Positions 19,329 through 29,520 of a DNA stretch of 64,000 nt are shown piece after piece. The notes beneath the pieces were generated by a model, which did not search any database, was not told the origin of the DNA, and saw nothing but the letters and a program-made list of their open reading frames with translations. Origin of the DNA: Streptomyces albus subsp. albus (GTDB lineage: Bacteria > Actinomycetota > Actinomycetes > Streptomycetales > Streptomycetaceae); the NCBI RefSeq assembly GCF_000719865.1, contig NZ_JOID01000004.1, positions 124,001 to 188,000 of the forward strand, in the 5' to 3' direction. Positions within the stretch are counted from its first letter, which is position 1, and the number at the start of each line of letters is the position of its first letter. The translations under genes were made by a program, and so were the position numbers.

Positions 19329-22300
19329 ATGAACTCTGACGTGACTGAACCCTTCCCCACCTCCAGCGCCCAGCAGCGGCTGTGGTTCCTCCAGCAGCGG
19401 CACCCCGAGAGCCGCGCCTACACCGTCACCGAGGCGGTGTGGCTGCGCGGCCGGCTCGACGCCGATGCCCTGGAGCGCGCGCTCGCCGCGGTGATCGAGC
19501 GCCACGACCAGCTGCGTGCCGTCTTCGAGTACCGCGACGACGGTCTGCTCCAACGCGTCGTGCCCGTGACGGAGCAGCCGTTCCGGCTGGCCCGGCACAG
19601 TGTGCCCCACGACGGCCTGCGCCGGTGGTTCGCCGAGGAGACCGCCGTCCCCTTCGACCTCGCCCGCGGGCCGGTGTACCGGGCCTCGCTGCTCGGACTG
19701 GGCGGCGACGAGTGGGTGCTGGCGTTCTGCGTCCACCACATCGTCACCGACGGATGGTCCGCCGAACTGTTCTTCTCCGAACTGGCGTCCGCCTACCGCC
19801 AGGCCTGTGACGGGGCCGTCCCGCGGTGGGAGAGCGCGCCGGGAAGCTACCGGGAGGCCGTCGCCGGGGAGCGGCGCCGGCTGGAGTCGCCGGAGTTCGC
19901 CGGGCGGATCGACGCGGCGGCCGAGGCCCTGGCCGGCGCGCCGATCGCGCTCGACCTGCCCGTCGACGCCGCGGCGGCGGCCGACCCGCCGCCCGCTGCC
20001 GTGCACAGGGTGCGGCTGCCCGACGAGCTGGTCCAGCGCGTCGAGGCGCACGCCGCCGAGTGCGGGGCGACGCCGTTCATGCTGTACGCGGCCGCGTACG
20101 CGGTGCTGCTGTCCCGCTGGACCGGTCAGAACGAGCTGGTGTTCGGGCTGCCCGCGGCCGGACGGGAGGACGCCTCGACGCACACCACGTACGGGCTGTT
20201 CGTGAACACGCTGCCGCTGCGCGTCCGGCCGGCGCCCCAGGACGACTGGAACACGCTCATCGGCCGCGTCCGCGACGCGGCGCTGGAGGCCTACACCCAC
20301 GCCGACGTACCCCTGGACCGGCTGGCCGCCCGCCTCGGCGGACTGCCGCTCCAGGCGCTGCTGGTGGTGCAGCCGGACGACATGCCGCTGCCGCGGCTGC
20401 CGGGCGTGGAGGCGGCGCGATGGCTCGTCGACCACCACCACGCCAAGTTCGACCTGCTCCTCCAGATCGACCGGGGGCGCGTGGCCGCACCCGGGACCCC
20501 ACACCCCGAGCACGGCACCTTCGCCGCCCTGGAGTTCCGGGCCGACACCGTCGGCGCGGGGCCCGCCGAGCGGATGCTGGCGCACTGGCAGCAGATCCTG
20601 GAGACGATGGCCGGCACACCGGACGCGCTCGTCGCCGCCCTGGAGCCGGAAACCCCCGCCGATCGGGAGCTGCGGACCTCGGCCCGGCGGATGGAGGCGG
20701 CACCCGCGCCCCTCGACCCGGTGGCCGCCTTCGAGCGGCGGGCCGCCGAACACCCGGAGGCGCCGGCCGTGTGGACCGGCCGGGTCGCCGTCGACTATGC
20801 CGGCCTCGCCGCCCGGACCGGCGCGATCCAAGCCGCGCTCCGGGCGGCCGGGGTGGGCCCCGGCGACTTCGTCGGCGTGTGCCTGCGCCGCTCCCCGGAC
20901 CTGGTGGCCGCGCTGATGGCGGTGCTCCGCTGCGGCGCCGCCTACGTCCCGCTCGACGCCGGATACCCGCCGGAGCGCCTCCGCTTCATCGCCCGGGACG
21001 CCCGCTGCCGCGTCGTCCTCACCCAGCCGGAGACCCGGGACGTCCTGCCCGCCGACGCGGGCCCGTTCCTGGACGTCGCGTCGGTGCCCGCCGTCTCCGC
21101 GCTGCCCGGGGCCGTACCGGTGGAGGACGAGCGGATCGCGTACCTCATCTACACCTCGGGCTCCACCGGCCGCCCCAAGGGCGTGGCGATCCCGCACCGC
21201 GCCCTGCGGGCCTTCCTCGGCTGGGCACGCGACCACTTCACCTCCGAGGACGTCTCCGTGGTCCTCGCCGGCACGTCGGTCAGCTTCGACCTGTCGGTCT
21301 TCGAGATCTTCTTGCCGCTGTCCGTGGGCGGGGCGCTGCGGCTCGTCGACAACGCGCTCCAGCTCCTTGAGCAGCCCGGCACGGAACCCACCCTGATCAA
21401 CACCGTGCCGTCCGCGATGACCGAGCTGCTGCGCGCCGGCCCGCTCCCGGCCGGTGTCCGCGTCGTGAACCTCGCCGGGGAGCCGCTGCCGCGGTCGCTG
21501 GCCGACGCCGTGTACGAACGGTCCGCCTCCGTGCGCTTGTTCAACCTTTACGGGCCGTCGGAGGACACCACGTACTCCACCTGGCACGAGGTTCCCCGCG
21601 ACGGCTCGGAGGAGCCCGTCATCGGGCTGCCCGTCGCGGGCACCAACGCCTATGTGCTCGATGGCCGGCTGGCCCCGGTGCCGGCCGGCGCCGACGGTGA
21701 ACTGTTCCTCGGCGGCCTGGGCGTCGCCCAGGGCTACCTGGACCGGCCCGGGCTGACGGCGGAGCGCTTCCTGCCCGACCCGTTCTGCGGCCTGCCCGGG
21801 GCGCGGATGTACCGCACCGGGGACCGGGTGCGGGTCACCGAGAGCGGCGAACTGCGCTACCTCGGCCGCTACGACCACCAGGTCAAGCTGCGCGGGTTCC
21901 GCATCGAGACGGGGGAGATCGAGAGCCGCGCCCGGTCCGTGGACGGAGTCGCGCAGGCCCTGGCCGTACTGCGCGAGGTCGCGGGCACGCCCCATCTGGT
22001 CTGCTACTGGACGGGCCGCGCCGGGCCGGACGCGGTACGGACCGCGCTGGCCGCCGAACTGCCCGCCTACATGGTCCCCCGGTACTGGGTGCCGCTGGAC
22101 GCCTTCCCGCTGAACGCCAACGGGAAGATCGACCGCGCCGCGCTGCCGGAGCCCGCCCGGGACACCGGCGACGCCGCCGAGCCCGCCACGCCCGCCGAGC
22201 GGGAGGTGGCCGAGCTGATGGCCGGGCTGACGAGCAGCGGCCCGCTGGGACCCGGCGCCGACTTCTTCGCCCTGGGCGGGCACTCGCTGCTGGCGATGCA

Positions 22301-25300
22301 GCTGATGACGGCGGTCCGGGACCGGCTCGGCGCCGAGATCACGCTGGGCGACGTCTTCCGCCACCGCACGGTGCGCGCCCTGGCGGCGCGGATCGATCAG
22401 GTGCTCGCCGGCGAAGCGGCGCTGCCGCCCCTGCGCCGCAGGGACGGTGACGGCCCCGCGCCGCTCGCCTTCGCGCAGGAGCGCATGTGGCTGGTGGAGC
22501 AGCTGCGGCCGGGCAGCCCCATGCTGAACATCGGCGTCGCGGTACGGATCCGGGGCGACCTCGACCGGGCGGCGCTGGACCGTGCGCTGCAGGCGCTGAC
22601 GGAACGGCACGAGGCGCTGCGGCTCCGGATCGACCGGGGCCGGGACGGGCAACTCCGCCAGCAGGCCGTGGCGCACCGGCAGGTGCTGCTGCACGACCTG
22701 GCCGCCGACGGCGAGGAGTCCACCGCGCGGCTGCTCCGCGAGGCCCTGGCCGAGCCGTTCGACCTGGCCACCGAGGCCCCGGCGCGCTGGCTGCTGATCG
22801 AGGAGGCGTCCGGCCGGGACGGCCGGCCCCGCCATGTCCTGGCACTCGTGATCCACCACGTGGTCGCCGATGCCTGGTCGCTCCGGCTGCTGCTGGACGA
22901 GCTGTTCTCGGACTACGCCGCCGCGGCCGCGGGGCAGGCCCCGTCGTCCGAACTCCGGCTCTCCGCGCTGGACCACGGCACATGGCAGCGCCGGCACCTG
23001 GACCGCCCGGCCGTCGTCCGGCGCGACCTGGCCTACTGGCAGGAGCGGCTGGCCGATCCTCCGGAGCGGCTGCGGCTCGCCTTCGACCATCCCCCGGCGC
23101 AGGCGGTGTCCTACCGGGGGGCACGGCTGACCCGGCGGCTGTCCGGCGAGGCGATGGAGGCGCTCCTCGCGGTCGGCCGGGAAGCGGGCGCCACCGCCTT
23201 CATGACGGTTCTCGCCCTCTACCAGGGGCTGGTGTCGCGGTTGTCGGGGCAGGACGACATCGTCGTGGGCACGCCCATCGCCAACCGGGACCAGTCGGGC
23301 ACCGAGGGACTGGTCGGCTGCCTGCTCAACACCCTGGCGCTGCGCACGGACCACAGTGGCCACCCGTCGTTCCGCGACCTGCTGGAGCAGAGCCGGAAGG
23401 TCTGCCTGGACGCGTTCGCCCACCAGCAGACTCCGTTCGAGCTGGTGGTGTCGGCGCTGGGCGCGCAGCGGGCCGTCGAGCACACCCCGGTGTTCCAGAC
23501 GATGTTCCTCCTCGACGGGGCCGAGGTCTCCGCGCCGCGCGTGCCGGGCCTGGAGTGCGCCCGGTTCGACATCCCGCCCGTCGCCACGCAGTACGACGTC
23601 ACGCTCATGGTGGGCCGGGACGCGGACGGCTGGCACGCCACCTGGGACTACCGCACCGACCTGTTCGAGAGGGACACCGTCGCCGGATACGCCGACTGCT
23701 TCGAGATGCTGCTGGAGCAGGCCGGCCGCCACTCCGGCCGGCCCCTGAGCGGCCTGCCGCTGAGCACGCCGGCGCGGGAGCGGGCGGCGCTGGAGCGCGG
23801 CCGCCCCGACGCCACCCCCGTCCCCGACACCCTCCCCGCCCTGTTCGCCGAGCGGGTCGCCGCCCACCCCGACGCGCCCGCCCTCCACGACGACGAGGGC
23901 GTCCTGAGCTACCGGGAGCTCGATCGGGCCGTGGGCCGGCTGGCCGCGCGCATCGCCGCGCACGGCATCCGGCCCGACGACCGCGTGGCGGTCGTGCTGC
24001 CCCGGTCGCGGGCGTCGGTGACCGCGCTGCTCGCGGTCGCCAGGGCCGGCGCGGCGTTCCTGTGCCTTGACCCGGGCCTGCCCACCGAGCGGATGACGTG
24101 GATCGCCCGGGACGCCGGCGTGCGGCTGCAGGTGACCGACGCCTCGCTCGCCGACCGGCTGCCGCCGGACGTCGCGCCGGGGATACGGATCGACGAGGAG
24201 CCGCGGGACCCCGTGGCGCCGCTCCACGAGGGGGCGCCCGCGACGACCCCCGGGCACCTGGCGTACGTGATCTACACGTCGGGGTCCACCGGGACGCCGA
24301 AGGGCGTGCTGCTCACCCACCGCGGCCTGGCGCAACTGCGCGACCTCCACCGCGACCGGCTCGGCGCGGGCCCGGGCGCGCACGTGCTCCAGTACGCCCC
24401 GTACTCGTTCGACGCGTCGGTGTGGGAATGCGTCATGGGCCTGCTGACCGGTGCGTGCCTCCACCTGACGCACCCGGACCGGCTGCTGCCGGGCGCGCCG
24501 CTGGAGGCGACGCTCGCGGACCGGGGGATCACGCACCTGACGATGCCCCCGTCCAACCTGGCGATGCTGCGGACCTTGCCGGACAGCCTGCGGCACCTGG
24601 TGCTCGCGGGCGAGGCGTGCCCGGCGGAACTGGTGCAGAGATGGGGCGCGAAGGTCCGCCTGTGGAACGCGTACGGCCCCAGCGAGGCCACGGTGTGCGG
24701 CACGATCCAGGACTGCGCCGGACTGCCGCCCGGCCGGTCGCCGAACATCGGCACGGCGTTCCCCGGCGCGGAGGCGTACGTCCTGGACGCGGCGCTCAAC
24801 GTGCTACCGCCGGGCGTGCCCGGCGAGCTGTGCCTGGGCGGCCGGGGACTCGCCCGCGGCTACCTGGACCGTCCCGGACTCACCGCCGAGAAATTCGTGC
24901 CGCACCCGCGCCCCGCGGCACCGGGCGAGCGGCTCTACCGCACCGGCGACCTGGCCCGGCTGACCGCCGACGGCGAGATCGAGTTCCTGGGACGGATCGA
25001 CGACCAGGTCAAGCTGCGGGGCATCCGGGTGGAACCGGGCGAGATCGAGCGCACCCTGGCCGGCCTCGACCCGCGGATCGCGGACACGGCGGTGCTGGTG
25101 GCGGGTAGCGGCGGAGACCAGTACCTCGTCGGATTCGTCGCCGGTCCCGCCGGGCTCGACCCGGCCGTGCTGCGGGACGGGCTGGCCGCCCGTCTCCCGG
25201 GCTACATGGTGCCCGCCTGGCTGGAGCGGCTCGACGCCTTCCCGCTCACCGGCAACGGAAAGCTCGACCGCAGGGCGCTGGCCCGGATCGCGGAGGGCGG

Positions 25301-25595
25301 ACGCCGCCAGGCCCCGGCGACCGCGCCGCCGCGCGGTCCGCTGGAGCGGGAGATCGCCGCGGTGTGGCAGGAGCTGCTGCCGCGGGCGGACATCGGGCGC
25401 GAGGACAGCTTCTTCGTGGTCGGCGGCACCTCGCTGACCCTGACCCGGCTCCACGAGCGCATCGACTCCCGCTATCCCGGCGCGCTCAGACTCGTGGACC
25501 TGTTCCGGCTGAACACCGTCGCCGCGATCGCCGGCGCCCTGGAAGAGACCGGTGCGTCCGCGCCGGCAGCCGCCGACCTCAGCTTCCGACTGTGA
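19329..25595 (+). CDS. Nonribosomal peptide synthetase, C-A(Ala)-T-C-A(Phe)-T
   Basis: A 2088-residue dimodular NRPS. Domains in order: C1 (residues ~10-440, active motif HHIVTDG near 137), A1 (~455-930, TSGSTGRPKG near 607), T1 (~950-1020, GGHSL near 983), C2 (~1040-1480, HHVVADA near 1175), A2 (~1495-1980, TSGSTGTPKG near 1648), T2 (~2000-2075, GGTSL). Reading the ten-residue pocket by alignment with GrsA, A1 gives D-L-F-N-N-A-L-T-Y, a pattern I associate with alanine. A2 gives D-A-W-T-V-A-A-V-C, a classical phenylalanine code. There is no E or TE domain, so the chain must pass to another protein. C1 has no carrier upstream on the same polypeptide: it either takes a starter acyl group or docks with another NRPS. 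The next gene starts eight bases after the stop. Confidence 0.95.
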   Translation: MNSDVTEPFPTSSAQQRLWFLQQRHPESRAYTVTEAVWLRGRLDADALERALAAVIERHDQLRAVFEYRDDGLLQRVVPVTEQPFRLARHSVPHDGLRRWFAEETAVPFDLARGPVYRASLLGLGGDEWVLAFCVHHIVTDGWSAELFFSELASAYRQACDGAVPRWESAPGSYREAVAGERRRLESPEFAGRIDAAAEALAGAPIALDLPVDAAAAADPPPAAVHRVRLPDELVQRVEAHAAECGATPFMLYAAAYAVLLSRWTGQNELVFGLPAAGREDASTHTTYGLFVNTLPLRVRPAPQDDWNTLIGRVRDAALEAYTHADVPLDRLAARLGGLPLQALLVVQPDDMPLPRLPGVEAARWLVDHHHAKFDLLLQIDRGRVAAPGTPHPEHGTFAALEFRADTVGAGPAERMLAHWQQILETMAGTPDALVAALEPETPADRELRTSARRMEAAPAPLDPVAAFERRAAEHPEAPAVWTGRVAVDYAGLAARTGAIQAALRAAGVGPGDFVGVCLRRSPDLVAALMAVLRCGAAYVPLDAGYPPERLRFIARDARCRVVLTQPETRDVLPADAGPFLDVASVPAVSALPGAVPVEDERIAYLIYTSGSTGRPKGVAIPHRALRAFLGWARDHFTSEDVSVVLAGTSVSFDLSVFEIFLPLSVGGALRLVDNALQLLEQPGTEPTLINTVPSAMTELLRAGPLPAGVRVVNLAGEPLPRSLADAVYERSASVRLFNLYGPSEDTTYSTWHEVPRDGSEEPVIGLPVAGTNAYVLDGRLAPVPAGADGELFLGGLGVAQGYLDRPGLTAERFLPDPFCGLPGARMYRTGDRVRVTESGELRYLGRYDHQVKLRGFRIETGEIESRARSVDGVAQALAVLREVAGTPHLVCYWTGRAGPDAVRTALAAELPAYMVPRYWVPLDAFPLNANGKIDRAALPEPARDTGDAAEPATPAEREVAELMAGLTSSGPLGPGADFFALGGHSLLAMQLMTAVRDRLGAEITLGDVFRHRTVRALAARIDQVLAGEAALPPLRRRDGDGPAPLAFAQERMWLVEQLRPGSPMLNIGVAVRIRGDLDRAALDRALQALTERHEALRLRIDRGRDGQLRQQAVAHRQVLLHDLAADGEESTARLLREALAEPFDLATEAPARWLLIEEASGRDGRPRHVLALVIHHVVADAWSLRLLLDELFSDYAAAAAGQAPSSELRLSALDHGTWQRRHLDRPAVVRRDLAYWQERLADPPERLRLAFDHPPAQAVSYRGARLTRRLSGEAMEALLAVGREAGATAFMTVLALYQGLVSRLSGQDDIVVGTPIANRDQSGTEGLVGCLLNTLALRTDHSGHPSFRDLLEQSRKVCLDAFAHQQTPFELVVSALGAQRAVEHTPVFQTMFLLDGAEVSAPRVPGLECARFDIPPVATQYDVTLMVGRDADGWHATWDYRTDLFERDTVAGYADCFEMLLEQAGRHSGRPLSGLPLSTPARERAALERGRPDATPVPDTLPALFAERVAAHPDAPALHDDEGVLSYRELDRAVGRLAARIAAHGIRPDDRVAVVLPRSRASVTALLAVARAGAAFLCLDPGLPTERMTWIARDAGVRLQVTDASLADRLPPDVAPGIRIDEEPRDPVAPLHEGAPATTPGHLAYVIYTSGSTGTPKGVLLTHRGLAQLRDLHRDRLGAGPGAHVLQYAPYSFDASVWECVMGLLTGACLHLTHPDRLLPGAPLEATLADRGITHLTMPPSNLAMLRTLPDSLRHLVLAGEACPAELVQRWGAKVRLWNAYGPSEATVCGTIQDCAGLPPGRSPNIGTAFPGAEAYVLDAALNVLPPGVPGELCLGGRGLARGYLDRPGLTAEKFVPHPRPAAPGERLYRTGDLARLTADGEIEFLGRIDDQVKLRGIRVEPGEIERTLAGLDPRIADTAVLVAGSGGDQYLVGFVAGPAGLDPAVLRDGLAARLPGYMVPAWLERLDAFPLTGNGKLDRRALARIAEGGRRQAPATAPPRGPLEREIAAVWQELLPRADIGREDSFFVVGGTSLTLTRLHERIDSRYPGALRLVDLFRLNTVAAIAGALEETGASAPAAADLSFRL

Positions 25596-25603
25596 GGCCC
25601 CCC

Positions 25604-28600
25604 ATGGACCGTGCCCCCGCCCTGCCCATCGCCATCGTGGGCATCGCCGCAGCGCTTCCGGGCAGCGGCGATGACCTGGACCGGCTCGCCGAGCTGCTGG
25701 AGTCCCGCGCCGACCTGGTGCGCCCCGTACCGGACGACCGCAGGCGCGACGCCGGACTCGGCCCCGGCGCGACGCTGTCGGAAGCCGCCCTGCTGGACCG
25801 CGTCGACACCTTCGACCACGCGTTCTTCGGGCTGTCGCTGCGCGAGGCCCGGCAGATGGACCCCCAGCAGCGGTTGCTGCTGGAGCTGACCTGCCGGGCG
25901 ATCTGGGACGCGGGCTATCCGCTGTCGGCGCTGCGGGGCAGCCGTACGACGGTGGTGGTGGGTACCGGCCGCGAGACGTACTCGGAGCTCGCCGACCCGG
26001 CCGAGGCCCCCCTGGTGACCGGGCTGCTGCCCGCCGCGCAGGCGGGACGGGTGGCGCACCTGCTCGATCTGCGCGGACCCGCGCTCACGATCGACACGGC
26101 GTGCTCGTCCGCGCTCGCCGCCGTGCACGAGGCCTGCCGCAGGCTGTCGTCGGGCGAGGCCGACTGGGCCGTGACCGGCGGCGTGCGGCTGCTGTGCAGC
26201 CCGCCCGAGGCCGCCGCGCCGGGCAGCGAGAGCATCGTGTCGCCCGGTGGCCGGTCCCGCAGCTTCGACGCCGCCGCCGACGGCACCGGGCTGGGCGAGG
26301 GCGGCGCGGTGTTCCTGCTGAAGCCGCTGGCCCGTGCCGAGGAGGACGGCGACCCGGTCCACGCGGTGATACTCGGCGGTGCCGCCAACCACGACGGCGG
26401 GCGCAGCAACGGGTTCGCCGCACCCAGCACGGAGGCGCAGGAGGAGTTGCTCCTGCAGGCGTGGCAAGCCGCGGGTGTGCACCCGGGCTCCCTGGGTCTG
26501 ATCGAGGCGCACGGCACCGGCACCCGGCTCGGCGACCCCATCGAGTTCGAGGCCCTGTCGGCCGCCTTCGGCCGGCGCACCGAGCGTACGGGCTTCTGCG
26601 TGCTCAGCTCCGTGAAGTCCAATATCGGCCACCTGGACTCGGCGGCCGGTGCGGCGGGTCTGCTGAAGGCCGCGGTGGCGCTCCGCAGCGGCCGTCGCTA
26701 CGCCTCCGCCCACTTCACCGAGCCCAACCCGCTGCTGGACACCGGTCGTTCGGCGCTGCGCCTGTCGACGCGCACCGAGCCGTGGGACGCCCCCGCGCAG
26801 CGCCGCGCCGGGGTGAGTGCCTTCGGCCTGACCGGCACCAACGTGCACCTGGTTCTGGAGCAGGCCCCGCCGGCGCGGAGGGGAAGCACCGACGCGGAGC
26901 CGCGCCGGGTGCTCGTCCCCGTGTCGGCGCGCAGCGAGGGCGCCCTGCGGCGGCACGCGGGCCGGCTGGCCGCACACCTGCGGGCCCGTCCCGAGCCGTC
27001 GGTGCTGGCGGACGTCGCGTACGTGCAGGCGACCGGGCGCGACCACGAGCGGTGGCGGTCCTGTGTGGTGGCGGCGACGGCCGAGGAGGCGGCCGAGGCT
27101 CTGGAGCGGCTGGCGGCAGGTGGCACGGAGGTCACCCGAGTGCCGGATGCGACGGCGCTGATCACGCTGCTGCCGGACGAGGACGGGCCCGCCCCGGACG
27201 TGGTGCGCGCCTGGGCCGACGCCTTCCCCCCGCTCTCCGCGTGGCGGGACGAGCGGCGGGCGGAGCTCGGCGGTGTCACCGCGGGGGAGCGGGACGCCGC
27301 GGAACGGCTGATCGACCGGCAGACCGTGGTGCGGGCGCTGTTCGAGGCCGGTCTGTCCGACCGCATCGTCATCGGGCACGGCAGCGGCAACGTGCTCGTC
27401 GACTTGCTGCGGGGCGATTCCGGCCTGCCGGCCGCGGCGCGCGGCCTCGCCGCGCTGGGCGCGGTGGCGGATCCCGACGCGCGGCGCACCGAGACCGTCT
27501 TCGCCACCATCGGCGCCGAGGGCGACCCGGTGTTCGTCGCGCCCTGGCGGGGCCGCCTGTCGGAGCTGGCGGGTGAGCTGGCGCCCCGCCACCGGGGCGT
27601 GCTGGTCGACGCCGCGGTCGCGCCGGGGCAGGATCCGCGGACCGGGCTGCTCGGCACGCTGGCGGCGCTGTACGAGGCGGGCGCGGAGGTGGACTGGGAG
27701 CGCTGCGTGCGTTTCCTGGGCGGATACGGGCGGCGGGCGTCGGTGCCGACCGCGCTGTTCGAGCCGACCCGCTGCTGGATCGAGCCCAGGGCGCGCGGAA
27801 CGGCCGGCGCGGTGCGGGAGACTCCGGCGCACGAGGCCCCGGCGCGGGAGGCCCCGGAGGAGCCCTCCCGGCTGGCCGAGGACGACGGCACCGACGCCGA
27901 GCGGAAACTGGCGGCGATCTGGTGCGCGCTGCTGGGCAGCGAGACCGTCAGCCGCGACGATGACTTCTTCGACCTCGGCGGCGACTCCCTGATGCAGGTG
28001 CAGCTCGGCAATGCGGTCGAGCTGGACTTCGGCTTCGACCTGCCGTTCGAGGTGGTGCACGACCACCCGGTCCTGCGCGACCTGGCCGCGTACCTGGCGG
28101 GGCGGCCGGCGGACGGGCGGCCGGCGGAGGGACTTCCGGCGGTGCGGGGGCCGGTCCACGACCCGGCGCGCGACCGCGCGCCCGCCACGCACTCCCAGCG
28201 CCGCATGTGGCTGCTCCAGCAACTGGACGCGGCCTCCGGCGCCTACAACGTGTCCACCGCCTTCGAACTGGACGGCCCGGTCGACGCGGAGGCGCTGCGG
28301 CAGGCGCTGGACGGGCTGGTGGCCCGCCACGGCATTCTGCGGACCCGCCTGGTGCTGGAGGACGGCGAACTGGTCCAGCGGGTGGAGCCGCACGGCACCT
28401 GGGACTTCGAGGTGGCCGGCTGGGACGCGACGCGGCAGGACGCCGACGAGCTGCTGCGGGACCACGCGGGCCGCCCGTTCGACCTGGCCCGGCCGGGCGC
28501 CGCCCGTGCGCTGTTGCTGGTCGACACGGCCGACCCGGCGCGCGGCCGGCTGCAGGTGGTGCTGCACCACGCGATCTGCGACGAGTGGTCGATGAACCTG

Positions 28601-29500
28601 CTGCTGGAGGAGCTGACCCGGGACTACGACACGCTGCGGCGCGGCGGCACCCCGCCCGGCGGGGACGGGGAGCTGCAGTTCGCCGACTGGGCGGCCTGGG
28701 AGCGCGGGCTCGACGCCACCCCCGCGCAGACCGAGGTGGCGCGCTACTGGCGGGAGACGCTGGCCGGCGCGCCCACCGAGCTGGATCTGCCGACCGACCT
28801 CCCGTACGGCGCGCAGCAGGACTACGCGGGCGCCTGGCTGCCCGTGCACGTCGGGGCGGACACGGTGGCGCGGATGCGGGAGGCGGCCCGGGCCTCGGGC
28901 GGCACCCTCTTCGCCTGGCTGATGACCGGGTATGCCGCCTGGCTCGCCCGGCTGACGCAGTCCGAGGACTTCCTCGTCGGCGTGCCCGTGGCCGGCCGCC
29001 ACCGGGCGGAGGCCGAGCGTCTTCTCGGATGCTTCGTCAACACCCTGCCGGTGCGGATCGACGCCGGCGGCGACCCCACCTTCGCCGAGTTGTTCGCCCG
29101 GGTGCGTGACGCGCTGTCGGGGGCCTTCGCCCACCAGCGCCACCCGTTCGACGCGATGGTCGAGGAGCTCGGGGTGCCGCGGGACGCGGCCCGGCCGCCG
29201 CTCGTGCAGACGGTGCTCTCGCTGCAGTCCGGCGGGGAGACCGGCGACGGCGTCCGGCACCGGCTCGGCGACACCCCGCTGCGGCCGCTGGACCCGGACG
29301 GCACGGTCGCCTGGTTCGACGTGTCGGCGGTCCTGTGGGAGTCCGGCGGCGGGCTGTCCGGGATCTTCGCCTACCGCACCGCGCTGTTCGAGGAGGCCAC
29401 GGTCAAGGGCTTCCGGCAGGACTGGCTGGCCCTGGCCGAGGCCGGCCTGGCCGATCCGCACGCATCTGTTCACGCCTTGCTCGACGACGACGCATGGTGA
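25604..29500 (+). CDS. Hybrid PKS/NRPS, KS-(degenerate AT)-T-C
   Basis: A 1298-residue hybrid protein. The KS spans residues ~8-430 and has an intact Cys-His-His set: Cys167 in DTACSSA, His303 in EAHGTGT and the His of SNIGHLD near 342. The following ~280 residues align with an AT region but lack the N-terminal GQG motif, and the nucleophile loop reads GHGSG instead of GHSxG (near 590), so the AT looks dead; the post-AT linker survives (CWIEP). A carrier domain follows (DLGGDSLMQ near 790), then a complete C domain (HHAICDEW near 987) to the end. The KS probably elongates the Ala-Phe chain by a ketide unit loaded in trans. The ending in an unpaired C domain means the next A-T lies on another protein. 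The start is ATG at 25604 with GAGG upstream; GTG 25592 is an alternative. Confidence 0.92.
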   Translation: MDRAPALPIAIVGIAAALPGSGDDLDRLAELLESRADLVRPVPDDRRRDAGLGPGATLSEAALLDRVDTFDHAFFGLSLREARQMDPQQRLLLELTCRAIWDAGYPLSALRGSRTTVVVGTGRETYSELADPAEAPLVTGLLPAAQAGRVAHLLDLRGPALTIDTACSSALAAVHEACRRLSSGEADWAVTGGVRLLCSPPEAAAPGSESIVSPGGRSRSFDAAADGTGLGEGGAVFLLKPLARAEEDGDPVHAVILGGAANHDGGRSNGFAAPSTEAQEELLLQAWQAAGVHPGSLGLIEAHGTGTRLGDPIEFEALSAAFGRRTERTGFCVLSSVKSNIGHLDSAAGAAGLLKAAVALRSGRRYASAHFTEPNPLLDTGRSALRLSTRTEPWDAPAQRRAGVSAFGLTGTNVHLVLEQAPPARRGSTDAEPRRVLVPVSARSEGALRRHAGRLAAHLRARPEPSVLADVAYVQATGRDHERWRSCVVAATAEEAAEALERLAAGGTEVTRVPDATALITLLPDEDGPAPDVVRAWADAFPPLSAWRDERRAELGGVTAGERDAAERLIDRQTVVRALFEAGLSDRIVIGHGSGNVLVDLLRGDSGLPAAARGLAALGAVADPDARRTETVFATIGAEGDPVFVAPWRGRLSELAGELAPRHRGVLVDAAVAPGQDPRTGLLGTLAALYEAGAEVDWERCVRFLGGYGRRASVPTALFEPTRCWIEPRARGTAGAVRETPAHEAPAREAPEEPSRLAEDDGTDAERKLAAIWCALLGSETVSRDDDFFDLGGDSLMQVQLGNAVELDFGFDLPFEVVHDHPVLRDLAAYLAGRPADGRPAEGLPAVRGPVHDPARDRAPATHSQRRMWLLQQLDAASGAYNVSTAFELDGPVDAEALRQALDGLVARHGILRTRLVLEDGELVQRVEPHGTWDFEVAGWDATRQDADELLRDHAGRPFDLARPGAARALLLVDTADPARGRLQVVLHHAICDEWSMNLLLEELTRDYDTLRRGGTPPGGDGELQFADWAAWERGLDATPAQTEVARYWRETLAGAPTELDLPTDLPYGAQQDYAGAWLPVHVGADTVARMREAARASGGTLFAWLMTGYAAWLARLTQSEDFLVGVPVAGRHRAEAERLLGCFVNTLPVRIDAGGDPTFAELFARVRDALSGAFAHQRHPFDAMVEELGVPRDAARPPLVQTVLSLQSGGETGDGVRHRLGDTPLRPLDPDGTVAWFDVSAVLWESGGGLSGIFAYRTALFEEATVKGFRQDWLALAEAGLADPHASVHALLDDDAW

Positions 29501-29520
29501 CGGGATCTGAGGAGACAGAT

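Noticed and set aside
19263..24596. A very long open frame on the minus strand opposite the first NRPS (and similar antisense frames opposite the KS protein, jetC and the other NRPS genes)
   Set aside because: These are a by-product of GC-rich third positions on the coding strand: Arg/Gly/Pro-rich translations, no domains, no ribosome-binding sites, and each is fully overlapped by a gene with clear motifs.
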